From contig NC_063280.1 of the NCBI RefSeq assembly GCF_910591885.1, forward strand, positions 3,472,001-3,536,000: a DNA stretch of 64,000 bases, in the 5' to 3' direction. The position numbers were made by a program, and so were the translations under genes. This document shows, piece by piece, positions 11,742 through 25,150 of the stretch. This DNA comes from Bombus terrestris. Its lineage: Eukaryota > Arthropoda > Insecta > Hymenoptera > Apidae. The notes beneath the pieces are model-generated. The model worked only from the letters and a program-made list of their open reading frames with translations, made no database searches and was not told where the DNA came from. Position 1 is the first letter of the stretch. Each line of letters begins with the position of its first letter.

Positions 11742-12707
11742 GAAGAGCGAGAGATAGAGAAACCGGTCGAAAAGGTTCCGGCCTTAAATTATCCGGCTTA
11801 TTGCCTGGAATTTGTTAGTCGTCGTTTTTACCCATTATCTCTCTGTCCGTTGCACGCATGAGCACGATCGATCCGTGGTTGCGTTCGTGGCAGATAACGA
11901 ATAAATTATGTAGCGAATGGACCAGAGCGGAAACATTTTTCTCCGATTTCCATTCGAGACATGTAAGCGATCATTGTCGTTGAAAACATCGTGCTATTTC
12001 TGTTACGAGCGCCCCGCTATGCAGTGGTAAACTTACACACGAAGCAGTTTTTAAATCGACCAGGATTATTGGTCTATAATTAACTTCGCAAGCATCGGTT
12101 TCGAAAAACGAGGCAACCTATGTACGAACCAGTTTTGTCTCTATTATCGTCACGGTTAACGTGCAGAGAAAAGCAGCAGCAGCCATGGGCACTACTAAAC
12201 TCATAGACAAATGTTATACCAAGTTATCCCGCTGGTAGACGTTTCGCACATTTTAAGTCAACACGTTATCCCAGTCGTAACTATCCCTAACTTGAAAAAG
12301 GAACGGAGAAATGAAGGAAAACGACGGCGTCACCTTTTTATGAGAAACCACACCGCTACTTAAGATTCATAATCTTCGCTTTCTTTGAATGGCCGCGCGT
12401 TCCGGACAAACAAGAGGCCGCCTGCCTACAAACAGGTACGAACCTAAGAACAAATCTATTCTGGCTGTCGTTGTTTTCAAAAGCGGACAGCCTGCTTTCG
12501 TTTTTTCTTTCCCCTTATTCTCGCGTTTTTCATCCGTTCTATTTTGACCAATGACAAAACGGCTGAGCGAGCAGAATCGCTCGTTCTTTTGCATTCCACG
12601 AACGAAGCGCCAGCGTCGCTTTACGTCGACCTTCGATGGCTCCTAGTAAGGTTGTAAGGCAAAAGATAGGCGGAAGGAAAGTAGAGGGAGACCGTAGGTG
12701 ATCTTAC
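11136..12707. other. No gene recognised; contains a GA microsatellite
   Basis: A perfect (AG)n microsatellite spans 11706-11740 and makes an artificial Arg/Glu run in the frame at 11585-11818. A 75-codon minus frame at 12367-12594 has no recognisable similarity. Confidence 0.5.
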
Positions 12708-12775
12708 CTCAGCGAGGTGCCATCGGCGAACAATGGGGAACAAGTGTTTTCTTCTACGTTCCACGTGTACCTAGG
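12708..12775 (-). other. Candidate short internal exon (minus strand)
   Basis: On the minus strand a CATTACAG acceptor precedes 12775, and a near-consensus donor CGCTGAG|GTAAGAT follows 12708. The 68 bases between have an open frame (beginning PRYTWNVEENTC) as well as a second one. The polypyrimidine tract is poor and no partner exon was found, so only the donor is convincing. Confidence 0.17.
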
Positions 12776-14224
12776 CTGTAATGTCATGCTATGTTGTGTT
12801 TCGCTATCTTTTAACTCGTTCCACCGTACAGCTGGAAAAGAAACGGCGCACGAGTATCGTTGACAATGAGATTTAAGTTCAAGTAATAGGTATGTCGCGA
12901 ACAGAGCCCGATTTTCGTATGCTAGTCGTGTATCTAGTAGTTAAAGGTAGTTCGTGTTTTAATTGTAACGACTTGAGCCGGAAATACAACGGAAAGTTAA
13001 AATAAGTTAGACTATGTTGTGCTAAGTTTCAAGATATTCGCTGTAATATGTATACGTAATATATATATGTATGTGTAATACACATACGCTATGACATGTA
13101 TATGTATATGTAATGTAGAGCGAACCGTTTTCACTAAAAGGTAAACCGTAGCACAGTTTAATAGTCTCTCGTGCGAATCGGCCACGTGCCATGTTGAATC
13201 TCTATGAAAGTGTTCGTGGAGAATAAAACGCAGACGAAAATGGAGCGTTTGAAGAGAGTTTAAAGAAAAACGATAATTTAGTATGTGCGGCACAAGGTTA
13301 ATACGAGTACAAGTGTTAATATTATAAGGTTAATAGCCACTTTCACGCGTTAGAGACTGACTGTTCGTCTGACGGAAGTTATATACCACTTTGTCAATGT
13401 TCTTTCATTTCCCAGCTTGCATTGCATCGGAGGATTTTTAACAAATGTTGAAAAAACGTCTGGCATTCAGATCGATTCGTAAAAGCGTTTATGCAACATT
13501 ATTGTAGAAATACGATCCATTTCCGGTCGAGATATTAATTTTATACAAGACTTCTGTAATTGCTATGCCACCGGTGATCGTTTTCTCGTGCGATTATAAA
13601 AGCTGGAATTTTCGTGGCGTGGCTGTTATTTTGTTCCGTGATTACCGTTGTTTGACATCCTGATTTTTTGCCCGTATAGGCAAGTTGAGTTACGTAACAG
13701 GATTTTCTACCTAGAAGGAAGACGACGAAGATTCTCGAATTTATGGTTCTTCACGGATTTGATAGTGGACGATGGATCGAGATAATTAACCTGATACGAT
13801 CACGAGTCCACGGTTCGAAGCTCCCAGAAAATTGCCGACGCGACCGTCATGAAACGTAATTGCTTCGTGTATGTAGGATGAATATTGCGCGAATTTTGCA
13901 AAAAGATTAACTATAGCGTCATCAAGCTATCGACATTTGTTCTTTTTCTATGTCGTGCTCTTGACACGATTTCCATGTGTTTGCATATGGATCGAGCAAC
14001 AGGGTAGCTTGAGTTGTTGAAAAACAGAATGAAAAAGCGCTCATGGTATCATATGCATATATAGGTAAATTTAGATCAATGCGTCATCCATGATACGAAC
14101 ATTAATAATTGTGACACACAGAAGATAAATTGATCAACTTTTGGAAAGTTTGTTAATTTCAATATCAGGATACGTGATTGGTAGACCGTGGCTATTCATG
14201 CAAATTCAGATTTTTGTGCATTTA
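12776..14224. other. No gene recognised
   Basis: Alternating TA/TG sequence at 13045-13112 includes a perfect small hairpin (GTATGTGT and ACACATAC around AAT). Otherwise unremarkable. Confidence 0.45.
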
Positions 14225-14853
14225 TTGGGTCAGTGCAAAGGTTCGTGTCCGATTCTAATGGATGTCACTAAATTATTTCTCTGCAAGTCACATCTGTTGC
14301 TGTATGTGCAAACTTCATAGCAAAATTCAATTGTTACTTCAACTTCCAGCAGACATCTGTGTTCTGACAGTATCTGCATTGTGGAAAAGATTTCGAAAAT
14401 GAACGGAGAAAGGGTTCATTTGCGTCATGTCATTCTTTAAGAATGGGAACTGATGTAATGGGAACTGCTGTAAGACACATTCAGGACGTTTACTAAGACC
14501 GTGCACCAGCTAGCTCTTCGTACAATAGAAAAAGTTTCTCTGAAACTTCTTCAGTTGAAATTCGATGATCATTTTGCAACGAATTAAGCATAACGTCATC
14601 ATTTATCAAAGAAGATCGGACAGAGCGTGGCTCGTCATCTGGTTGAAAATTGCCCGAATTTTGGCATGAAATTGGCCGAACTGGTACATCATTTTGGTAA
14701 ACGTCCTGAATGTCTTTTACAGCAGTTTTCACTGTTACACCTTCCCGGAATGTTTTCATCAGCTATGAAATTTGTATATGCAAAAACAGACTTGCAGACA
14801 AATAATTTGGCTACATCCATTGGAATCGGGCATGAATTTTTCCACTGATCCAA
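14225..14853. pseudogene. Rearranged mariner transposon made of two inward-facing 5' ends
   Basis: TA borders (14223-14224, 14854-14855) enclose 629 bp. The left end reads TTGGGTCAGTGCAAAGGTTC and the right end, reverse-complemented, reads TTGGATCAGTGGAAAAATTC. The similarity then continues inward through the untranslated leader (CCGATTC-AATGGATGT, CTGCAAGTC). The left arm (to about 14500, + strand) carries the mariner transposase N-terminus, recognisable as HLRHVIL and then an IQDVY box, with stops. The right arm (minus strand, 14493-14759) carries the same region onward: IQDVY, then SGNFQPDDEPRSVRSS, the helix-turn-helix/linker signature of mariner transposases (compare SGNFDLEDEPRSGRP). 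The right arm lacks about 110 bp present in the left. The catalytic DD34D region is absent, so the element is dead. Confidence 0.8.
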
Positions 14854-17795
14854 TAATTAAAAAACTGGGACTTGAGTAGGCAATTTTTTTACTAATTAAA
14901 TATTATAACGAGTACTATAGTTTGCATATCTTTATATGTATTTCTGTATTACATTGGTCCTGTTATTGTCACACCTTCAAATTTCCCACAGATGTATAAA
15001 AATACGCAGTGTAATGATCAGTGTTTCGAAGTAAAAATGCCGTAAAATATCCATTGTACATAACGCAAATACCAATGTGCATTTTTACAGCCGCTCTGGA
15101 TGTTCCGTAGTGTTTTTAAAATTTATTTAAAAGTGCAAAACCATGATAAACTATAATCAAAATTTTAGTAGTAACACGAAAGTATAGCGACATCATTTTC
15201 TCAGTAAAACACGAAGTCTCTATTAAACAATTAGATACATATCGAATTAAAACATCAGGTTAAAAGTGATTCGAGTACAGTACGTCCTTGATTAGAATGG
15301 AATGGCTTCCTGCTTCGGTTTCTCAAGGCTTTTGAAGCAATTACCCTGTTTGTTTGGAAAGTATGTTTTCAGGAAGATATTCGATCGTGGAGCTACTTGT
15401 GAAATTCTGGGAAACGCGAGTACTTTCTAATCAGATGTACATTGTTCCAAAAGTATTGAAAGATCACTTTTACAAACAAATCATCGCGTACCACTTACAG
15501 TACGGTTGTTCCATCGTTTCCACAAAAGCAATACACCGATCGTCATGGCATGTAAGACCTTGAATCTACCAGGATACAGGAATGGAACACAAAGGAGTAG
15601 ACGACGCGTGACGATAAGCCACGCGTGTACTTAACAAATCAGGAGCTCCATAAATGGAAACCAAATGTACGAATGTACGGCGATGAAACGATGGAAACAA
15701 AAGCTGAAACTCATTGTCGAAAACGTAGCCGATTTAACCAACGTATACCATCTAATATCTATAAGAAAGTTGTTTCATTATGCAAAGATTTCTCTTAATT
15801 ACAGACCGCGATAATTTGTAGAAGGCTAATTGGACGTTACGAACATCCAAATATCACGAAACGCAGAGAATTATGTTTTACATGCGAAGAACTTTTTATC
15901 GATGCACGATTTATTCATTTAACGTTCAAAGCCATAAATCGTTATCTGAAAATTGTGAAACTGATGTATTGATTTTTAAGTTAATGATACCGTGATTAGA
16001 ACTCCAACTATAAATTATTCGCCGCTTTCATAGAAGAAAACCTGAATACAGTCAACTATCAGAATTAGTTTATTAACAGAAAAATTCATTTCTCATAAAA
16101 ATTAAGTATACAATTATTTTATAAAGCATAATAAAATATTTCAAGACAACGCAAGAAAAAAGTAACGACTATTAATTTCCGAAAAAATACTTGAGCTTTT
16201 TCATCTTAAACGTAGAAATCTAAACTTTGTTTCATTGAAATAGAAGAACCTTGCCGGAACACATTAAAATATTAATCATTGACAGAGATTAACGCATTTT
16301 TGGAAGAAACGTTTGCAACAATACGACATTTGAAGTTAAAGTGGTAGAGTAAATCTTAAGTACTATTGAAACACCTATAATTGTTTAACGAGCGTATATC
16401 TGCTCTCGACCGGGGCCCCTTTTCTCGATGTGATTAGCTCACAGTTTCTCTTTCCGGTCGACCCCTTTCCCGTCGATTTCCTGCAGCACCTGCGTCTGTC
16501 CATGCCAAATAAGCCGAATAAGGTCGTCGTGTATACCCATCTGCGTAGCGGACTCTCCGCGTGAGCATTTCCAAACGGGAAAAATGAACTCGAGCGTGAG
16601 CGCCTTCTTCGCCAAACGATCGAATGCAATTTCGCTTCGACAGCAGGATCTATCGAAGCTTTCGAGGGAATCCGAGAAATTGCTTCCCTCTTTGCCTCCA
16701 TTTTTCCAATATATATACATTGAAACAATCGTTAAACGATATCGCCAATTTGATAGAAAATGTGATACACTTTAAAAATCAGCAGGTGATTTTAGGGTCA
16801 TTTTGGTTCAGTTAGGCTTTAATATCTTAAAATTCAATTTTCTATTCTGCACACAATAATTGGATTTCATTTCTAATAGAAATTTACTGATTTTACTCCG
16901 CTGGTTATTATTTTTCATTCGTGTAATGAAACATGTTTAGGTAAATTAAATCGTTAAAAATCGTTGCTAAAACTAAGCGAAATTTTTTGTAAAAGTTTAT
17001 GTAAAGAAACTTGTACCGTTAGTTTTGCATAGGTTTATTTCTCATAGATATATTTCTCATATTCTAAATGATATAAACCATTGTTCAGAAATATTTTCAC
17101 ACTTCTGTGACATTATATAATATTCGTATCTTCTACATTAGGTATTCTATTGTCATATATGTTACAAAGGATCCTATAAATCAGATCCAAACTTTGAGCT
17201 ATTAATTTGTCTCAAATTCTTTTAACGTGTTATAGATTGAAAAGATTGTATGTTCTACGAATTAATTACTAATATTTCCTTCTAAGATCACGAATAGTTA
17301 TCACAATATTTTACTGTGTATATTTTGAGTTATTCGTGCACACAAATATAAAATTCCACCTAATTATTCCTCCGACAGTCTTAATCATCAAATGAGTTAT
17401 CACGTTGTATACAGAATTTACAGGCGTTCTAATACTTCTGAATGAGAATGTACCTACAGCTAGATCAGAATACTCTGCCAGAATCGTCAGTATCGTATGT
17501 CCTATTATCGTCCTCTGTAAAATCACCTCGGCAATAGGCCGTTTTTCTATCAGCCTCGAGCGAAGCACTTCTCTGCAGGAGTAGCCCTGGCAGGAGGCGT
17601 TGGTCTTCCGATCAGATTTTCCTGTTCATGCAGGAAAGCTCGATGTTAGCGGTTCCACAACATATTGCACGTTCATCAGCCACTTTCTAAAGTGCACGCG
17701 GATGAAGCGGCGCTAATGAAGCTATCTCGCCGAACGAGCGACGTCGATGTAAAAGTTAGTTAAACTCGCTCTTACGTCGAGTGAAGCCATGTTAA
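14854..17795. other. No gene recognised
   Basis: AT-rich, with one CpG-richer patch at 16380-16620 in which four frames on both strands overlap; none resembles a family. Nothing else is identifiable. Confidence 0.45.
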
Positions 17796-18053
17796 TTAAG
17801 AGACGAGGTCACCTACATTGACAGTGAGACGCCCGTGCCGGAGAAATGTCGGGCAGACGTTTGCTTTCCGCTTCCCGGCCGGTGTGGACTCGACCTCGCT
17901 GCATGTCTTCGTGCCTCCATGTCCTTTTTCTTCTTCCAACAGGGATTCTTGACGTTTTACTGGTGCCAGGGAAGTTTGCACGAGTAAATGTCCGTCACTG
18001 TTTTCTACCGACGATGCGGAAACAAGAGGAGGACTTTCTAATTTGAATTTCAT
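17796..18053 (-). CDS. Candidate single-exon ORF, 85 codons, unrecognised
   Basis: An ATG start (18051-18053 on the minus strand) opens 85 codons to TAA. The predicted product starts MKFKLESPPLVSASSV and is polar, mixed-charge and without a signal peptide or membrane segment; it contains a LLEEEKGHGGTK stretch. Composition is more protein-like than most frames here, and a GTAG|GTGACC donor-like site near its end could make it a first exon. The length is within what chance gives in this window, so the call is tentative. Confidence 0.2.
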   Translation of the reverse strand: MKFKLESPPLVSASSVENSDGHLLVQTSLAPVKRQESLLEEEKGHGGTKTCSEVESTPAGKRKANVCPTFLRHGRLTVNVGDLVS

Positions 18054-21025
18054 CGCGCTGCATTGGGGATCAAACTATTTATATTATTATATTTATATAT
18101 TCCAATGTTCAGACGTTTATACGTCCATTTATTTCTACCTTGTAAGTTTTGCATGGAAACTGTTGCAACAAATCGAATAAACGAGCGTCTCTTCCATTTT
18201 ATTTTCTATAATGATAGCTCTGTAAGGTTCTTTGCGTTATAATTTTTATAAAATCTGGAAATGGTACTTTTAGAGATGGAATACGTTGGCATCTTTTCTT
18301 TTTGTACATTGAGACGTTTTCATATTTCTAGAGTTTACGATTTTTTCTTAGACGCAGGGTGAATAAGCGTTTACTTTTGCCACATCAAGATTTTCCTATG
18401 ACTTCTCTAGGCTTACTTGAGAAGCTTGCGAAATCGATTAAACTCGTCCTATTTTTCTTATATCAAGGCCTTTCTATAGTTTGTTAGTTTGTAAATTTTG
18501 ATTGAAAAACGTTTAGAAGTTGGATAAATTGTCGTAGCATGTCGATATTAATCGTAACTTGCACGTTCGTGACTTCACATCTGCAATCTTCGGCTATCGA
18601 GAATTAAAGTTCCCTCTTACGCAACGGTCTGTCGGATATAAATTTATATGGAACAGCCGTCTGTTACATATGTATCTACTTTTTTCTCTCTATGCCGTGG
18701 AACGCACCTTTCCGCCACAGTAAATATAAATCAAACGTATCGCGGGATTTTACAACACACCTCGGTCCGAGTTCGATCCAAGGCACGTTTAATAATTGTC
18801 CAGAGAATTGCTTCATCTCGAATTCGATCGAGTAAATAAATAAATTTTTCGTACGATGGCGCGATTCCACTATCGCAAACGAGAGTCGGGCGATATTTTA
18901 TCGTTCAATTACGCCGGATATATTAGCCAGAACGATCATTACGTTTTTGGTACGATACAGTGAAACGCGGCGCAGAGGTCCCATTTTCAAAATGCGATTA
19001 CGAAAATCGCGTGTTCGCGTAAAAGTGAGAGTTCGAGTAGTGATATAATCCGACCTTATCGTTTCGTCGTTACGAGAAGTCGTTACGTTTACATTGTGAA
19101 AAAAAGAAAAAAAAAAAAAAAGAGAAAAAGAGGAGACATAAAACGAACACCTAAGATTACGTGTTTCCTGGCCAACGCAGTGCTCGCGAGTTACGTCTTA
19201 ATTACGCGCGAGAGAGTTTCGTTGTTAATCGCCGAGGGACCAGCGACAGACGAATGTGTATTTTATCGTCAGAGGGCATCGCACTCCGGCGACAGGAACC
19301 TCTTCTGGCTATCCTGCGTGACCTGGGGCTGAGTCGCGCGGTTTCCTCTCGTCTGTCCTCTTCGTTCGCTCTGTATTGTTGGAGGAATCACGTATTTTCA
19401 CGGTGAAGAAACTCGTTGTGTTATGTCACGTTGAATATTCCTAAAGGCGCATTTAGATCAAGCAAGCGAATGCTCGTTCTTCCCTCATTTTGGTAAAATT
19501 GGAATGTAAACGAACATTCTTTTGATTTTTCACGATTGCTTGATGAATCGAAAATCGAATGCTCTAAGAATTTTCTGAAAATAATGCAAAACGGTTCAAT
19601 TATTGTAAGAGGTAATGAGTTTACGAACAGATGATCCATTTAAGCGAAAGGAGCACAAGTTTACAATAAACCTCTCCTTTCTTTTTTTTTTTTTTTTTCT
19701 TAATGTGAAACCTATATTTTCCCAATAAATAGGATATAGATACAAGGCCCACCTGCTTACCGCTGCAAACTCTGTAACTACAAAATTCATGAAGATAAGT
19801 AATATATATCTTCTAAGACATTGAGTTATCAGGTAGTTATGAACTTGAATTGAATGGAACCTAGAACTTTATAAAAGGTGCCACGTGACCAATTTATCTT
19901 CTAAGAAGTCCGTATTACTCAGACACCCGACAGTGCTATCGACTCGCTCAAAGATTCTCATGGAAACTCCAAGTTGCAAGTACGCTTTCATAAACATCTC
20001 ATGGCACGAAACTGAGACAAAAGCAGCGAATATTCCCACAGTCAAACCAGTCTACCAGCAGTCGCGTCTCGATCGTTCTCTACCGAAAGCAGGCAAGTTC
20101 GGTTTGAACGGATAGTTGGAAGGTTTGCCAAGCATTCGCTCGTTCTTCCCACCCAGGCTAGGGTCCCTAGGCCGATCTAACGGACGTCGTTGGCACGGTG
20201 ACAGTGTAGCCGACGGTGAACACACGGGTCACGCCTGCAAGGGCCACGGGATAATGTCAAACGGCCGTAAATTACGGCCGAGGCGAATCCTCACCGCTAC
20301 ATAACGTGGGAGTCAGAACGTAAGTCAGGACATAATCGTGTGAGGGATAACTTGCCCGGACTTTCCCCTCGTTTATTATTTTCTCAGTTAAACGGGCCGT
20401 GCTCCGCGAACCGCCGCTGTCATCTGGACGAAAGGTCGACGCTTCTACCTTTATCGATTGGTCGATATCATTAGCACGCGATCCTCTGTCATTCTTCGTC
20501 GCTTTCGTGATAGTCAGCCGCATATCTTCGTGATTAGCGTTGAATAAAATCGTCGATGATACGTGAATCTTGTATTGTATTTGGAGAGTAAGGAGGAAGA
20601 AGGGGAGGAGCCACGTCTTGCACTTTTTACGGAGCAGTTTTTAAATTCGATAGGTTGTCACTTATAGTAACACGAGTCATGTTATGAAAATTCCTGTTAT
20701 AATTCCAAGAGTCCTGTTATTTCATTTCCTCCACTTGCTTTATAACTAAAAATATCGCCCTACGAAAGAGAAAATTATTGAAACATTGATATTAAATTAC
20801 ATATTAAAATATTATTTCTTCTAATTTCGTGATCATTTCAGTTTAATTCTATAGGACAGATCGAGAAACTTGAAACGTCAAAGAAAAGCATAGTACGCTA
20901 TGAAAACGAACAATAGGAGCTGGAAGACCCACGAATACATCATCCAGTAAACATCTTGAAAGTTTAAAATCTAAAATTTTCCATAGTGTTTGAGATTTCT
21001 GTTCCAAGGTTCGAACGTACAAGTA
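18054..21025. other. No gene recognised; A-rich and T-rich tracts
   Basis: An A-rich tract lies at 19099-19131 and a T run at 19682-19698. CpG-richer patches occur at 19140-19400 and 20040-20520. Short overlapping frames only. Confidence 0.45.
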
Positions 21026-21238
21026 TTAGATTGTCCGAAAAGTTTCTTTCGTTTTATGAGGAAATAATAGACGTCCAACGTTTTTGTTTTATATTATTTT
21101 GTCGAATTACGTACGATCCATTTTGTTCTGTTGAGATAAACACCGCGACATTTCACAGACTTGATTTCACGTTTATATGAAGGTATATTGTTGTAAAAAG
21201 CACGTTTGTGAAAGAAAGACACTTCCCGGGCAACCTAG
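21026..21238 (+). mobile_element. Mariner MITE (copy 2)
   Basis: The left end reads TTAGATTGTCCGAAAAG and the right end, reverse-complemented, reads TAGGTTGCCCGGGAAGTG. The interior aligns with copies 3 and 4 (TTTATGAGGAAATAATAGAC, then CGATCCATTTTGTTCTGTTG, then CACGTTTGTGAAAGAA). It is about 212 bp with no ORF, a deletion derivative of a mariner. Confidence 0.8.
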
Positions 21239-24200
21239 CACCAACATGTATGTTCTCCGCTGACATTTAAATGATCAATGAAATCGAGTGCATGAATGGC
21301 CGTTGTGCACATATCAGACTATGACTTAACCGTAGTTGCTGGTTAAAAGTACGGAGAGGAGGTTAAGAAAACGAGATTCTATCTCAATTGCCGCAAAGAC
21401 GCTGGCAAAGAAATGCCCAACTGTTAGACCCCGATTGACCGATCTACGCGAGCCAACGAGCCGTACGCTATTACATCCGGGCAAAAAGAGCTACCTTATG
21501 GAACTTACAGCTACTTCGACACCTCGAAGAAACGGCTGCACCGCCGTTGGATTGTGCAAACCAAATTGCGAACCAAGCTGTTTAATTTATAAGCGGATTT
21601 CTTCCTTGTTAAATGTTCCACGCGGCAAAAACCATGAAAGATTTTATGCAACTTCTTCTTTCTTTCTTCCTTTCTTTCTCTATTTTGACGTGACTTATTG
21701 GTTAGCTTCAAGACTCTCTTTTCTTGATGCGAGGTCGCCGCTTTGAAATTCCTCCCGTTTCAGCGAGCTCATTTATTTGCCAGCGGGATTCCAATTGTTA
21801 TACGTGAGCCGACTGAACGTCAATCGAGACAGCATCGTTATGTATCAGTTAATCGAGATTCTTGCGTACATCATAAGAAGTAGGTACAGCCGCCTGTTAA
21901 TTCAGATCGGTAGCCAGTACCTGCAGGCGTGTTTTACCGTGGTTCCATTACGATTCCCGCTTTGACGAAAGGGTAATTAGTTGAAAACCTTGGGTACTTG
22001 AAAAAGTTTAGGTTCAATGTAATTGGTGTCATTTAAATGATTATCCTATTGTGTAATTAGATTAATATTGTTAGAGGTATTTTACAAGTCACAGGTTATT
22101 AGATCGGTGCATACAAAATGTCGTTTCTCGAACAACTAACTACTTATTAATGAGGTTAACACTACTCATTAAGTGGGCGATATTAAAAGACAAGATATTT
22201 GCTATGAATTACATACATCCAACCTTATACGTTAAAAATACTTACAAATATTTGTATATATAAGAATATTAAAAACTCTTATTATATACATTACAGAAAA
22301 AGATAGAAATAAAGTTTCAATATCTTCATTTTAGAAATAAAGTAACAATACAGTTATTTCAATTTATGAACAAATTTCTCTATTTATACGCTCTCTGCTC
22401 TATATTTCAATTCCCATTAATATTCTCGAAAGGAAACCAAAATTCACGCTGAAGAAAGCAAAATTCAACCATCGAACCACGCTCTATATCGTTTATCTCT
22501 TGCCCAGCAAAAAGAAGTAATCCGATAAAAATCTGGAAAGAAGTCCATCGAGCCACCAACGCATCGTTTGATCTCGAAGAAGATTCCAGCGAGCGTGAAA
22601 CGGCGTGCAAAGAGGAGGGAGACGAGTTCACGGTTTGCAGGTTCGACGTTAGCGTCGACCAGCAGCGAAACTGGAGATCCGCTTGTGTGGAAACGGGCAA
22701 CCGGGCACGTATGCCATTTCGTATCTGGATGCACGATCTGCGTAGCGGCCGAAGAGCCTGGCGACGGCGGCGCGGCGATGAAGTTACACACGTGTGGGAT
22801 GCCACGGGGGCCTATACGAGCAGGCATGTACTGTTCGTCGTTCAGAAGAAGGCACTTGCAAGGAATGTTGATCTGATTGGTTATTTCTCATAGGCCCAAT
22901 GCAATCGTAAAAATAGACACGTGTATTGCTCAAAAGATTCGCATCAATAGTCAGTCACACGACCAGCAATGAAGGCAAAGAAAAGACAAACACAAATAAT
23001 TAAATTACCTTCTTGTGAAAATATCGCCATAGTGATTAATAAAGTTGGTTATTACAATTTGCACGGGTTCCTCAATTTTATCAGAAGAATAATATTGGAA
23101 ATTTTGAATGATGCTAATTCGGTGAATAGGAACTGTACAAATAAGATCTTATAGCATCGTGTATTATCGTAATGGGTGAAGGAGAAAAGTATTCCTTTCG
23201 ATCCCGTGTCGTCGTCTCAGATACCATCTTCTAAACGAGAAATAGTACTTGTCTGGTGGAAAATATGCTAGAGCATAATCGCAAAACGACATTAGCCAGC
23301 GCCGCATTCCACGGAGGGCGACGGGCCCAATTCTTGGTACAACGCCGCTGGTACCTGAAATGCATTCCACCGAGGACGTCGGGTTCCAGCCGCGTATACG
23401 TCAGCGGAGAGTCGGAAAAAATACGGGAAGGGCGTGTGCACAGGATCGAGGAACGCGGCCGTGCCAGTACTCGTGCCTCGCAAAACTATCTATCTCGCAT
23501 GGAACATCGGCCGATAGTATATTTTGAAAAAGAAATCTAGTCAAAAATTTGTGCCTGGAGTTTAGGTTGTTTTGTGGATTTTAAAAACATTTAACAATAT
23601 CAGAATTGTCATATCTGTGATTCTTCTTATTTTAACATTTCTTTTTACATCTCTCTATCTTACGTTTAAGGATATTCTGATATAAAAAATTGAGGATCTT
23701 GTCGTATCGTATGACGGATTTTTAGTTTTCTATTTGAAATTCTACGCATCTTAAACTTCATGGAATTTATCTTACATATGTATCATGGCGAAGGAGTATT
23801 GGTATTGAATATTTGTTATTCTTGGAATATCATTCTTGGATACAGTTTCCACGTGACAGAGACTCTTCCGGTTTTCCCCGGGGGACCACGGAATCTCTGC
23901 AATGCACAGCTTTTCGCTTTTATTCCATTTCCATTCGTCGTAATAAATTCCATATATACGTCAATGCTATTCAGTTTCATTTTAATCGCAACGGTTTTAC
24001 AATTCAATCGTGTTGATCGACACTTTTGTTTTTAACGTCATCAGAAAATGGACAATTTGCACGTCGGATACACAGCACACGTAACGAGCACCGATTTCCC
24101 GTAGAAGGAGGCGGTCGGTTTAATTATCGTTCTCGTCACGTTGTTACCTGACGTAACACCTGACAATACTTCTTTGTATGCGCCGCTAATGCGATGCAAA

Positions 24201-24760
24201 TCGAGAAATAGTTAGTTGTCGGCTATTAGAAGCAGCACATGATCGTGACGATCAACGAGACTACTAAATGACTGGAAAAAATTCCTCTGTCATTACTTTT
24301 TAACAACGCAGGTAATAACCAATAAGATTTAACTTATGTTTCATTCCATAATTCACGATTAACATTTTCGCTGACACTAGAATATCTGTTGCACCGATTG
24401 AATTATTGTACATATTTGTTATATATTAGACATTATTATACATATTAATATATTATATCCTAATTGCAAATAATATTGTTAGCGTATCTGTTGCGTCTTT
24501 AAATCTATGAATTTCGATATAAAGATTTCAGAAGAGGAGCAAGACAGGAAACACTACATTAAAATAACACTTTTGTTTTTTCGACCAGTCTCGGAGAGAC
24601 GCGATTGCGAGGTAGCGCGTCAACGGGAGTCGTAAATTCCCGTTACGATTAAATAATCGACGCCACCAACTGATCGATTCCCTATTTCGATTAGGATAAT
24701 AGAGGTGGTTTAATTAGTATAACGCTTGATTAACAGTTCAAAGATAGTATATATATTCCC
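21239..24760. other. No gene recognised
   Basis: CpG-richer blocks at 22540-22860 and 23250-23480 each contain overlapping frames on both strands (up to 132 codons) without family resemblance. The remainder is AT-rich. Confidence 0.4.
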
Positions 24761-25150
24761 AACAACTTTGTAGAAAAGATAGTTACGCTGGTGCGTAAGA
24801 TATAAGTTAAGTAGGCGAATGATCTAAAGATGTAAAGCCGATAAAGAGATGTCGACTGTTCTAAAGATGATGAACCAGTCTAGAGATGTTGACTGATCTG
24901 TAGTCGTAGATCCAGTGAAGTCCGGTGACGATACTGTTGCAAAGGAAAACTCTTACTCGGTGGTGATCGCCCCACCAATGGTCGTTTGCGGGTGAAATCC
25001 CGGGAAACATGAGAAAATCCACGTTTACCCAATTTTCATCTGATGGAGCAATAACCATATGGAACCCCTTGAATCGAAAATGTTTTATGCCACTTACCGG
25101 TCTTAACGGCGAAACAAAAAACCTCGTCTTATGACCGTTCCTTAGCATTA
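24761..25150 (-). repeat. Possible LTR-type or other repeat segment
   Basis: Between 24820 and 24900 a loose unit like TCTAAAGATGT / AAAGAGATGT recurs about every 20-30 bases. On the minus strand a TGTTGGGAATATATATAC motif (near 24768) resembles the start of Copia-type LTRs. A GACCG|GTAAGT donor-like site lies at 25097 on the minus strand, inside a 95-codon minus frame (24861-25148). I cannot define ends or target duplications. Confidence 0.2.

Noticed and set aside
11585..11818. Arg/Glu-rich repeat protein
   Set aside because: The repeat is the translation of the (AG)n microsatellite at 11706-11740.
13811..13830. GGTTCGAAGCTCC as a tRNA B box
   Set aside because: No A box at the right spacing, no acceptor stem, and a B-box mismatch.
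21336..21746. 136-codon + frame
   Set aside because: No ATG-led conserved product, low-complexity F/S-rich end, no splice support.
22407..22876. Long overlapping frames on both strands
   Set aside because: A CpG-rich patch suppresses stop codons on both strands; no family resemblance in any frame.
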